NCBI GenBank assembly: GCA_026002855.1
Contig: BPGD01000001.1
Span: forward strand, 1,992,001 to 2,056,000
Reading direction: 5' to 3'
DNA from: Bryobacteraceae bacterium
GTDB taxonomy: Bacteria > Acidobacteriota > Terriglobia > Bryobacterales > Bryobacteraceae
DNA: 64,000 nt
The notes beneath the pieces were generated by a model. That model did no database searches. It worked only from the letters and a program-made list of their open reading frames with translations, and was not told where the DNA came from. Made by a program: the position numbers and the translations under genes. Below are positions 42,399 to 50,284 of the stretch, in pieces; within the stretch, counting starts at the first letter, position 1, and each line of letters opens with the position of its first letter.

Positions 42399-43823
42399 TC
42401 AGGCCCGGCCCAATAACTTTGCGTAGAGGGCGGAATACTGACGGGCCGAGGCGTCCCAGGAATAATCCTTCGCCATGCCGCGCCGCATCCGCTCGATCCA
42501 GGATTCCCGGTTCCGGTAGGCGCCCACTGCCGTGCGCAGCGTGTCATAGAGCGCGCCCACCGAATACTCGTGAAACTTGAACCCGGTGTCTTCCTGAATG
42601 GTATCATCCAGCCCGCCGACGGCGCGCACCACCGGCACGGTCCCATAGCGGAGGCTGTAGATCTGGTTCAGTCCGCAGGGTTCATACAGGCTCGGCATGA
42701 GGAAGATGTCGGCGCCGGCCTCAATGCGGTGCGCCAGCGGATTGTTGTAGCCCACCCAGATGCCGATCTGACGCGGCTTCCAGCGGTGCCATTCCTCGAA
42801 CATGTGGACGTAGCGCCATTCGCCGCTGCCGAGCGCCACCAGCTGCGCGTCGGTCTCGTCGAAGAAGTGCCCGATGCCGGCGATCAGGTCAAAGCCCTTC
42901 TGCGGCGCAAAGCGGCTGACGATGCCGATGAGCGGGCGCTCAAGATTGTGGGCGTCCAGGCCGAATTCTTCGAGCAGCGCCTTTTTGCAGATCCGTTTTC
43001 CGCTGAGATCCCGGGCCGAATAATGCGCCGGAATGAAGGGATCGGTTTCCGGATTCCACTCTTCGTAATCGACGCCGTTCAGGATGCCGGTGAGCACGTT
43101 CGCGCGGTAGCGGAGGATGCCATCCAGACCGAAGCCGCCCTCCGGCGTCTGGATCTCGCGCGCGTAGGTCGGGCTCACCGTGGTCAGCCAGTCGGCGGTG
43201 GCGATGCCGCCTTTCAGGAAATTCACGTCGCCGTAATATTCCAGCTTGTCCGGCGTGAACCAGCCCCAGTTGAGCCCCAGTTCGGGAAACTGGGAACGGT
43301 GGAAGCGGCCCTGGTAGCCGAGGTTGTGGATGGTCAGGATGGTGCGCGTGTTGACGAGCAGCGGATTGGAATGCTGCTGATCCATCTTGTAGACGGGCAC
43401 CAGCGCCGCCTGCCAGTCGTGGCAGTGCAGGATGTCGCAGGGAAAAACCGTCTGCGCCGCGCCGAGTGCGGCCAGCGCGAGCACGGCGAAGCGCTTGTGA
43501 TTGTCGTCGTAGTCGCGGCCGTGGTGGTTGTAAAGCCCCTCGCGGTCGTAAAAATAGGGCGCCTCGACAAAGAAAAAGCGCACGCCGCGGTGGACCTTCG
43601 TGCGCAGGTCCACGCGATAGGGCGTGGCGCCCGCATAGACGACCATGTTGTCAAAGGCGCTTTCGGTCTCATGCCACGGAATCGAGCGGTAGCGCGGCAT
43701 GATCACGGCCACTTCCTCGCCCTGTCGCGCCAGCGCCACCGGCAGCGCGCCGAGGACGTCGGCCAGTCCGCCGGACTTGGCAAAGGGCACCGCTTCGCTG
43801 GCGACCATGAGGACGCGGCTCAT
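42399..43823 (-). CDS. glgA: Glycogen synthase
   Basis: The 474-residue GT5 glycosyltransferase has the ADP-glucose-binding KSGGLADVLG near the N-terminus, HCHDWQAALVP, and in the second domain SRFAPQKGFDL and PSLYEPCGLNQIYSLRYG. It elongates alpha-1,4-glucan using ADP-glucose. I start at the ATG at 43823 (MSRVLMVASE), which fits the family N-terminus; a start four codons upstream also exists. It follows purN after 38 bases, so read-through from the purine genes is likely. Confidence 0.95.
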   Translation of the reverse strand: MSRVLMVASEAVPFAKSGGLADVLGALPVALARQGEEVAVIMPRYRSIPWHETESAFDNMVVYAGATPYRVDLRTKVHRGVRFFFVEAPYFYDREGLYNHHGRDYDDNHKRFAVLALAALGAAQTVFPCDILHCHDWQAALVPVYKMDQQHSNPLLVNTRTILTIHNLGYQGRFHRSQFPELGLNWGWFTPDKLEYYGDVNFLKGGIATADWLTTVSPTYAREIQTPEGGFGLDGILRYRANVLTGILNGVDYEEWNPETDPFIPAHYSARDLSGKRICKKALLEEFGLDAHNLERPLIGIVSRFAPQKGFDLIAGIGHFFDETDAQLVALGSGEWRYVHMFEEWHRWKPRQIGIWVGYNNPLAHRIEAGADIFLMPSLYEPCGLNQIYSLRYGTVPVVRAVGGLDDTIQEDTGFKFHEYSVGALYDTLRTAVGAYRNRESWIERMRRGMAKDYSWDASARQYSALYAKLLGRA

Positions 43824-43861
43824 GGTCTTTATCATGTCATGGGCGGAGCCCCCGCCCCGTT

Positions 43862-44473
43862 TCAGGCCCCTGGCGCAGTGCGGAGGACGCGGCGGCCCTC
43901 CAGACGCCAGTGGCCGCTGAGCACCAGCGCGATGGCCTCCGTGTAAATGCGGTGCTCTTCCACCAGGATGCGCGCGGCCAGCGTCTCCGCCGTGTCGTCA
44001 TCGAGCACCGGCACGGCCGCTTGGGCGACGATCGGCCCCGTGTCGAGCCCGGCATCGACGAAATGCACCGTGCAGCCGGAGATCTTCACCCCATAATCGA
44101 TGGCCTGCTGCTGCACCTTCAGCCCCGGGAAGGCCGGCAGCAGCGAGGGGTGTATGTTGAGGATCCGCATCGGGTAGGCCTCCAGCAGCGGCGCGCCCAC
44201 GCGGCGCATGAATCCGGCCAGGCAGATCAGGTCCACGCGCAGCGGGGCGAGCGCGTCGCGCACCATCGCCGCGTACGTGTCCGAGTCGATGCCCTTCGAA
44301 GGCAGCGTGATGGCGTGAACTCCGTACTGGCGCGCGATTTCGAGCGCGCGCGCCTCCGGGTTGTTCACGACCAGCGCGGCGATCTCCGCCTCCAGCTTTC
44401 CGTCCCGCACGTTTCGGGCGATGGCTTCAAAGTTCGATCCGCGGCCCGAAGCCAGCACGGCAATGCGCTTCAT
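43862..44473 (-). CDS. purN: Phosphoribosylglycinamide formyltransferase
   Basis: The 203-residue enzyme carries out the third step of purine synthesis, transferring a formyl group from 10-formyl-THF to GAR. Motifs are VLASGRGSNFEAIAR for phosphate binding and LAGFMRRVG. The catalytic triad region is ILNIHPSLLPAFPGL, followed by GCTVHFVDAGLDTGPI. It follows purM by 22 bases on the same strand, the common purM-purN order. Confidence 0.96.
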   Translation of the reverse strand: MKRIAVLASGRGSNFEAIARNVRDGKLEAEIAALVVNNPEARALEIARQYGVHAITLPSKGIDSDTYAAMVRDALAPLRVDLICLAGFMRRVGAPLLEAYPMRILNIHPSLLPAFPGLKVQQQAIDYGVKISGCTVHFVDAGLDTGPIVAQAAVPVLDDDTAETLAARILVEEHRIYTEAIALVLSGHWRLEGRRVLRTAPGA

Positions 44474-44495
44474 CCCGGCTGCTCCTCCCGCCCGC

Positions 44496-45539
44496 TCACT
44501 GATACATCACCCGCCCTTGGCCGCGCGGCTGGCGGATGACTTCGCCGATCAGATAATACGGCTCCTTCAGCCTTTCCAGCAGCCGCGCCGCGCGCGCGAT
44601 CTTCTTCTGCGGCACCACAAGGACCATGCCGATGCCGAGGTTGAACGTGCGGCGGTAGTCATCGTCCGGCATGGCGCCGATCCGTTTCAGGAATTCAAAG
44701 ATGGGCGGCACCGGCCACGAGCCCCAGTCAATGCGAGCCGCCAGGCCTTTGGGAAGGATGCGCGGGACGTTTTCCGGGATGCCGCCGCCGGTGATGTGCG
44801 CGGCGCCGGCCAGCAGGTTGTGCCGGTGCAGCCGGCGCAGCGGCACAAGATAACTGCGGTGGACTTTCAGCAGCTCGTCGCCAATGGTCGTGTCGAGCTC
44901 CGGCACGTAGCTCTTCGGCGTGAGTCCCGCCACCTCGAAGACAAGCTTTCGCGCCAGCGAATAGCCGTTGGTGTGCAGCCCCGTGGAAGGCAGCCCGACC
45001 AATATGTCGCCGGCGGCGATGCGTTCGCCGGTCAACAGCCGCGTGCGTTCGGCGCAGCCGACGATGAAGCCGGCCAGGTCGTATTCTCCCGGCGCGTAGA
45101 AGCCGGGCATCTCCGCCGTCTCGCCGCCGATCAGGGCGCATCCGTTTTCTTCGCATGCCTTCGCCAAGCCGCTCACCACCGCGGCGGCCACCTGCCATTC
45201 GAGCCGGCCAGTGGCGAAATAGTCCAGGAAAAACAGCGGCTCGGCCCCCTGCACGGCGATGTCATTCACGCAGTGGTTGACCAGGTCCTGGCCGACCGTG
45301 TCGTGCCGCCCGGTCATGAAGGCCAGCTTCAGCTTCGTGCCCACGCCGTCGGCCGAGCTGACCAGCACCGGCCGCCTGTAACCGGACAGCCGGTACATTG
45401 CGCCAAAAGAACCGATGCCTGCCAGCACGCCGCGGGTGAATGTCTTTTTCACCGCGTTTTTGATAAATTCAACGGCACGGTTGGCTTCATCGATGTCGAC
45501 GCCGGCGTCCGCGTAAGAGATGGGCTTTCGGGTTGGCAT
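44496..45539 (-). CDS. purM: Phosphoribosylformylglycinamidine cyclo-ligase (AIR synthase)
   Basis: The 347-residue enzyme carries out step five of purine synthesis. It starts PTRKPISYADAGVDIDEANR and contains IGSFGAMYRL, SADGVGTKLKLAF, DLVNHCVNDIAVQGAEPLFFLDY, GGETAEMPGFY and ITGGGIPENVPRIL, all standard PurM blocks. The ATG at 45539 was chosen because everything upstream in the frame is antisense to the amidohydrolase gene. A TAGACT hexamer about 13 bases upstream may be its -10 element. It is divergent from the amidohydrolase cluster across only 36 bases. Confidence 0.96.
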   Translation of the reverse strand: MPTRKPISYADAGVDIDEANRAVEFIKNAVKKTFTRGVLAGIGSFGAMYRLSGYRRPVLVSSADGVGTKLKLAFMTGRHDTVGQDLVNHCVNDIAVQGAEPLFFLDYFATGRLEWQVAAAVVSGLAKACEENGCALIGGETAEMPGFYAPGEYDLAGFIVGCAERTRLLTGERIAAGDILVGLPSTGLHTNGYSLARKLVFEVAGLTPKSYVPELDTTIGDELLKVHRSYLVPLRRLHRHNLLAGAAHITGGGIPENVPRILPKGLAARIDWGSWPVPPIFEFLKRIGAMPDDDYRRTFNLGIGMVLVVPQKKIARAARLLERLKEPYYLIGEVIRQPRGQGRVMYQ

Positions 45540-45541
45540 CT

Positions 45542-45554
45542 CTGGAACTTCCAG
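45542..45554. repeat. 13-bp palindrome between divergent purM and amidohydrolase genes
   Basis: CTGGAA, C, TTCCAG is a perfect inverted repeat placed between two divergent start codons 36 bases apart. It overlaps the likely transcription start of purM and could be a regulator site. Confidence 0.4.
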
Positions 45555-45575
45555 TCTAAGACACTGAGCTTTGCC

Positions 45576-46982
45576 ATGAGAAAGAATTTTCTGGCCGCAA
45601 TCACGGCGGCGCTGATGGCCGTGTTCATCACATGGCTGCCGGCCCCCGCCGAAAGCGTATCCTGGACGGCGATCCGCGGCGCGCGGATCGTCCCCGTCAA
45701 CGGCCCGGTGATCGAGAAGGGCACGGTGCTGATCCGCAATGGAGTCATCGCTGCCGTCGGCCCGCAGGTCGACGTGCCCGCCTCGGCCTGGGTCATCGAC
45801 GGCAACGGTCTCACCGTGTATCCGGGCCTGATCGACGCGCTCAGCACGTGGGGGCTGCCGCAGGCCGCTCAGGCGCCGGCGCAGACGGCCGGACGCGGCG
45901 CGCAGCAGCCGCCTCAGTTGCCGCAGCAGCAACAGCCGCAGCAACCGCAGGCGCAACAACCGCAGGCGCGATCCCGGGGGCCCCAGGACCGGCCGGGCAC
46001 GTTCACCTGGGTGAAGGCCGCCGACCAGGTGCAGCCCTCCGACTCCCGCCTCGCCTCCGCGCGCAACGCCGGCTTCACCTCCGCCGTCACGTTCCCGCGC
46101 CAGGGCATCGTCGCCGGCCACGGCGCCATCATCAACCTCGGCGGCAAGACCGCCGGCGAAATGGTGGTGCTGCCGGAGGCCGGGCTCTACCTCGCGCTGC
46201 GCCCCTCCGGCTACACCGGTTTTCCGTCCACGCCCATGGGCATCATGGCTTACTTCCGCCAGCTCTGGCTCGATGCCGACCATTACCGGCAGGCGCTGGC
46301 GCTCTACGCCGCCGATCCGGTGAACATTCCGCGGCCGGCCCATGACCGCGCTCTGGAAGGCCTGATGGGCGTGAAGCGCGTGCTTCTTCCGGCGCCGGAT
46401 CCCATCCAGATGGAGCGCATGGTGAAACTCGCCGCCGACCTGAAGACGCCGGCGGTCCTTTACGGCGTGGTGCGCGGCTACGAGATGGCCGAACGGCTCA
46501 GGGCCACGGGCACGCCCGTGATCCTCAACGTGCGCTGGCCCGCGCGCGAGCCCGGCGCGGATCCCGAGCAGGAAGAGAGTTACCGCGAACTGCGCATCCG
46601 CGACCTCGCGCCCACGTCGCCCGCCGCGCTCTCGGCCGCTGGAGTGAAGTGGGCAGTGAGCAGCGACGGGCTGGAGACGCCGCGCGCGGTGCTGCGCGCC
46701 CTGAAGCAGTCGATCGACCGCGGCCTCAGGCGTGAGGACGCGCTGCGCGCCCTCACGCTCAGCGCGGCGGAGATCTACGGCGTTGCCGACCGGCTCGGCT
46801 CCATCCAGCCGGGCAAGGCGGCCAACCTCGTCGTCGCCACCGGCGACCTCTTTGACGACTCCACGCGCGTCCGCATGGTGTTCATCGACGGCGTGCGCTA
46901 CCTGCCGGAGCCGGAACTGCCTCAACCGCCCGCGGGCGCGTCAGGGCGCGGCCCCAGTTCGGAAAGAGGGGAGGATCAGTAA
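45576..46982 (+). CDS. Exported amidohydrolase-fold protein lacking the HxH motif, with Gln/Pro insert
   Basis: The 468-residue protein has a signal peptide (residues 1-26) and the amidohydrolase beta-sandwich start GARIVPVNGPVIEKGTVLI, with VYPGLIDALSTWG at residues 81-93 where metal enzymes have PGxIDxHxH. The HxH metal ligands are therefore missing. A low-complexity Gln/Pro run follows at about residues 97-131. The C-terminal part retains SSDG and LGSIQPGKAANLVV typical of the superfamily. It may be a non-metal structural or partner protein of the next, intact amidohydrolase, whose gene is three bases downstream. The start is the ATG at 45576; no clear Shine-Dalgarno. Confidence 0.8.
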   Translation: MRKNFLAAITAALMAVFITWLPAPAESVSWTAIRGARIVPVNGPVIEKGTVLIRNGVIAAVGPQVDVPASAWVIDGNGLTVYPGLIDALSTWGLPQAAQAPAQTAGRGAQQPPQLPQQQQPQQPQAQQPQARSRGPQDRPGTFTWVKAADQVQPSDSRLASARNAGFTSAVTFPRQGIVAGHGAIINLGGKTAGEMVVLPEAGLYLALRPSGYTGFPSTPMGIMAYFRQLWLDADHYRQALALYAADPVNIPRPAHDRALEGLMGVKRVLLPAPDPIQMERMVKLAADLKTPAVLYGVVRGYEMAERLRATGTPVILNVRWPAREPGADPEQEESYRELRIRDLAPTSPAALSAAGVKWAVSSDGLETPRAVLRALKQSIDRGLRREDALRALTLSAAEIYGVADRLGSIQPGKAANLVVATGDLFDDSTRVRMVFIDGVRYLPEPELPQPPAGASGRGPSSERGEDQ

Positions 46983-46985
46983 GCG

Positions 46986-48344
46986 ATGCGCGCACCAGTT
47001 CTCGCACTCACGCTCTTTGCCGGCGCCGCCTGCGCCGCTGACGTCGTCGTCATCCAGAACGGCACCGTCCATACGGTCACGAAGGGCACGTTCCGCGGCT
47101 CGATCGTCATCCGCGACGGAAAGATCGCCGACGTCGGCGAAAAGGTGCTGACGCCGCCGGGCGCGCGCGTCGTCGACGCCACCGGCAAGCACATCATCCC
47201 CGGCATCATCGACGCGCACACGCACATCGCGCTCGATTCGATCAACGAATCCAGCGTCAGCGTCAGCTCGATGGTCAACGTGGCCGAGATGCTGAATCCG
47301 GAGTCGGTGTCCATCTATCGCGCCATGGCCGGCGGCGTCACCGTCTGCAACTCGATGCACGGCAGCGCCAATTCGATCGGCGGGCAGAACGTCGTCTTCA
47401 AGCTGCGTTGGGGCGCCGATGCGCGCGGGCTGATCTTCGACAGGGCGAAGCCGAGCCTGAAGATGGCGCTTGGCGAAAACCCGAAGCGGCAGGGCTCGCC
47501 GCAGGGGCTTCAGATTCCCGGGCTCCAGTCGCCGCAGAACCTGCGCTATCCGGGCACGCGGATGGGCGTCGAGGATGTCATCCGGGACGCCTTCACCCGC
47601 GCCCGCGCCTATCAGCGCGAATGGAAGGACTATGAGGCACGCCGCGCGCGCGGAGAGAAGGCCCTGCCGCCGCGGCGCGACCTCCAACTCGAGCCGCTCG
47701 TCGAAGTGCTGGAAGGCAAACGGCTCATTCACGCTCACTGCTACCGCGCCGACGAGATCCTGATGCTGCTGCGCGTCTTTGACGACTTCAACATCCGCGG
47801 CGTCACCCTCCAGCACGCGCTCGAGGCCTACAAGGTGGCCCGCGAGATCGCCGAGCGCGGTCACGCCGTCTCCACGTTCTCCGACTGGTGGAGCTACAAG
47901 GTGGAGGCCTACGACGCCATCCCCTACAACGCCGCCATCCTGCACCGAAAGGGCGTGCTCGTCAGCCTCAACTCGGACGACGCCGGCGGCGCCGAGCTGA
48001 TGCGGCGGCTCAATGCCGAGGCCGCCAAGGTGATGAAGTACGGCGGGCTCAGCGAGGACGAAGCGTTGGCGATGATCACCATCAACCCCGCAAAGCAGCT
48101 CCAGATCGACCCGTGGGTCGGCTCCATCGAGCCCGGCAAGGACGCCGACCTCGTCATCTACGATCGCCACCCGCTGTCGGTCTACGCGAAGGTCGAAAAG
48201 GTCTTCATTGACGGCCGGCAGTACTTCGACCGCGACGAAGACATGAGCCGCCGGCCGAAGATCGAGGCGGAAAAAGAAGGCCTGCGCCGCAAACTCCAGG
48301 ACCAGCAGAAGCAGGCCATGCCACAGAACAGGAGGCCGTCGTGA
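46986..48344 (+). CDS. Exported metal-dependent amidohydrolase (imidazolonepropionase-like)
   Basis: The 452-residue protein has a signal peptide (RAPVLALTLFAGAACA) and a complete metal site: HTH at residues 78-80 (GIIDAHTHI), further His in LIHAHCYRADEI, and the Asp ligand region VSLNSDDAGG. The C-terminal IEPGKDADLVIYDRHPL is typical. It probably hydrolyses a cyclic amide, peptide or similar compound in the periplasm; the substrate is unknown. A strong Shine-Dalgarno (GGGGAGG) precedes it. It is the middle of three paralogous genes, and its stop overlaps the next start. Confidence 0.88.
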   Translation: MRAPVLALTLFAGAACAADVVVIQNGTVHTVTKGTFRGSIVIRDGKIADVGEKVLTPPGARVVDATGKHIIPGIIDAHTHIALDSINESSVSVSSMVNVAEMLNPESVSIYRAMAGGVTVCNSMHGSANSIGGQNVVFKLRWGADARGLIFDRAKPSLKMALGENPKRQGSPQGLQIPGLQSPQNLRYPGTRMGVEDVIRDAFTRARAYQREWKDYEARRARGEKALPPRRDLQLEPLVEVLEGKRLIHAHCYRADEILMLLRVFDDFNIRGVTLQHALEAYKVAREIAERGHAVSTFSDWWSYKVEAYDAIPYNAAILHRKGVLVSLNSDDAGGAELMRRLNAEAAKVMKYGGLSEDEALAMITINPAKQLQIDPWVGSIEPGKDADLVIYDRHPLSVYAKVEKVFIDGRQYFDRDEDMSRRPKIEAEKEGLRRKLQDQQKQAMPQNRRPS

Positions 48345-49663
48345 GAGCGATTCATCGGATTCTTCCCGTTATGCTCGCCGCCGCCGCATGGGGTGGCGAA
48401 AACGACTCGTTCCTGCTGCGCAATGCCACCGTGCATCCGGTGAGCGGCCCGGCCATCCAGAACGCGAGCGTCCTGGTGATCGACGGCCGCATCGCCGAAG
48501 TCGGCCCGAAAGTGGCGCCCCGCGGCCGGATCCGGGTGATTGACGCCCGCGGGCTCCACGTCTACCCGGGCCTGATTGATTCGGGCTCGCCGGTGGGGCT
48601 GGCCGAAATCGCCAGCGTGCGCGAGACGGTGGACACGGGTGAAATCGGCGACTTCAACCCGCAGCTGCGCGCGCTCATCGCCGTCAACCCCTCCAGCGAG
48701 CACATTCCGGTGGTCCGCGCCAACGGCATCACCACCGTGCTGGTGACGCCCGGCACGACCGGCGGGACGCGCGGCGCCAGCACCGCCGGCCTGATCGCCG
48801 GCCAGGCCTCGCTGATGCATCTCGACGGGTGGACGTGGGAAGAGATGGAGATCCGCCGCAGCGCCGCCATGCAGATGACCTGGCCGGTGATCCAGACTGG
48901 CCGCGGCGGCCCGCCGGATCTCGAGTCGCTTCTCCCCGGGCTGGCCGCACGCCGTGTCACGTTTGCCGAAGCCCGGCGCAATCAGCAGCTCCAGGTGCAG
49001 AAGATCCAGGACTTCTTTGACGCCGCCCGCCGGTATCAGAAAGCAAAAGCCGCCGGCGAGGCCATCGCGCCGGACCTGCGGTACGAGGCGATGATCCCGG
49101 TGCTCGAAGGGAAGCTTCCGCTGATGATCATGGCCGCCCGCGAACGCGAGATCCGCGAAGCGCTCGACTTCGCCGCCCGCGAACAGGTGAAGATCGTTCT
49201 CGCCGGCGTGCGCCGGCCCGGCAAGACGATCGACGACATCGCAAAGCGGAATATCCCGGTGGTGCTCGGAACCCCGTTCGTCACTCCTCTCGAAGAGGAT
49301 GATCCTTACGACGAGCCCTTCACCCTGGCGGCACAACTGCACAAGGCGGGCGTGAAGTTCTGCTTCGCCAGCTTCAATGTGCAGTTCGCGCGCAACCTCC
49401 CCTACGAGGCGGCGCAGGCGGCCGCCTTCGGGCTGCCCTACGATGAGGCGCTGAAGTCAGTGACGCTCAATGCGGCCGAAATCTGGGGCGTCGCCGGCGA
49501 CTACGGCTCGATTGACAAGGGCAAATACGCGGACCTCATCGTCACCGATGGCGATCCGCTCGAGATCCGCACGCAGGTGAAGATGATGTTCATCAAGGGC
49601 GTGCCCGTGGATCTCGAAAGCCGCCACACGCGCCTGTACAAGCGCTACATGGCCCGGCCGTAG
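48341..49663 (+). CDS. Exported amidohydrolase-fold protein lacking the HxH motif
   Basis: The 440-residue protein has a signal peptide and the same fold as its two upstream neighbours (NATVHPVSGPAIQNASVLVIDGRI, and near the end GSIDKGKYADLIVTDGDPLE). At the metal-binding strand it reads LIDSGSPVG instead of LIDxHxH, so the first two His ligands are absent. It starts with GTG at 48341, overlapping the preceding stop by four bases, after GGAGG. Three-gene coupling suggests a complex with one active and two degenerate subunits. Confidence 0.82.
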   Translation: MRAIHRILPVMLAAAAWGGENDSFLLRNATVHPVSGPAIQNASVLVIDGRIAEVGPKVAPRGRIRVIDARGLHVYPGLIDSGSPVGLAEIASVRETVDTGEIGDFNPQLRALIAVNPSSEHIPVVRANGITTVLVTPGTTGGTRGASTAGLIAGQASLMHLDGWTWEEMEIRRSAAMQMTWPVIQTGRGGPPDLESLLPGLAARRVTFAEARRNQQLQVQKIQDFFDAARRYQKAKAAGEAIAPDLRYEAMIPVLEGKLPLMIMAAREREIREALDFAAREQVKIVLAGVRRPGKTIDDIAKRNIPVVLGTPFVTPLEEDDPYDEPFTLAAQLHKAGVKFCFASFNVQFARNLPYEAAQAAAFGLPYDEALKSVTLNAAEIWGVAGDYGSIDKGKYADLIVTDGDPLEIRTQVKMMFIKGVPVDLESRHTRLYKRYMARP

Positions 49664-49697
49664 CGCTGCACTTCTGCCGTCTGAGCCGTGACTCACG

Positions 49698-49717
49698 CTC
49701 GCCCCTCAGGGGGCGAG
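49698..49717 (+). terminator. Hairpin after the amidohydrolase operon
   Basis: CTCGCCCC, loop TCAG, GGGGCGAG form a perfect 8-bp stem 35 bases after the last amidohydrolase stop. There is no T-run after it. Confidence 0.45.
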
Positions 49718-50151
49718 AAAGCAGCCGACATTCGCCGCGGCCGCGGGCCGCGGAATGCTCGTTTCGCGGCCTGCGGCCGCTTCCCTTGCGGCCCGGATGG
49801 GAAAACCGCCGGCGCCGCCGGAGTTCCGTCACACGCAATTGCACTCGCCAGATCAATCACTTGCACCCGGCATGCTTGCGGCCGCGTGGCATACTCTTCT
49901 CTGCGGGGATACGAATCTCTGGCCAGAGTCCCCCCGCTTGGACCGGACAGCCTCGTCGGGCGGCCGCTTGTGCGGCTTCACGCGACCAGGCAGCCTCGTC
50001 GCTTCGGCGGCAGGAAGAGCGGATGTCCCAAGGTAAGACCTGATGAGCTCGACAAATACGGCCCATTCGGCGCCGCGGCCCCCAGCGGGCGCGGCCGCGA
50101 GGCCGGGCTGCGCCAGGAGGGCGCGTTCCGGTTGACGCGGGCGGCCACACG

Positions 50152-50190
50152 GCGCGGGCGGGATGCCTCGAATGGATCCCGCCCGCGCCC
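50152..50190. repeat. Perfect 14-bp inverted repeat (strong hairpin)
   Basis: GGCGCGGGCGGGAT (50152-50165) and ATCCCGCCCGCGCC (50177-50190) flank an 11-base loop, about 95 bases before the peptidase start. No T-tract follows on either strand, so it is not a textbook terminator. Confidence 0.6.
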
Positions 50191-50272
50191 GTCGCCAGAT
50201 GCCGTGCCGGACACTTCGAAAATGAGCGCGGCGGCGCACGTGTGCCTCCGCGCGGCATTGTTGGCACAGGCA

Positions 50273-50278
50273 TACACT
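50273..50278 (+). promoter_or_regulatory. -10-like TACACT placed for leaderless transcription
   Basis: TACACT is followed by GAAAGC and the GTG at 50285, which begins a good signal peptide. Confidence 0.5.
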
Positions 50279-50284
50279 GAAAGC

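Larger units (their letters stand above)
49664..50284 (+). other. 621-base intergenic region without a convincing gene
   Basis: The frame of the following peptidase is open through much of this stretch, but its translation is Arg/Gly/Pro-rich with no family-like sequence and no signal peptide at its front. I treat it as non-coding. It holds a terminator-like hairpin (49698-49717), several CCGCGG/GGCCGC palindromic runs at 49734-49795, a 14-bp stem at 50152-50190, and the -10-like element of the peptidase gene. Confidence 0.45.

Noticed and set aside
44361-45575. Long N-terminal extension of the first amidohydrolase
   Set aside because: It is antisense to purM and purN and would precede a good signal peptide at 45576.
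49688-50284. N-terminal extension of about 199 codons to the M1 peptidase
   Set aside because: The extension is Arg/Gly/Pro-rich and would bury a clear signal peptide that begins at GTG 50285 behind a -10-like element.
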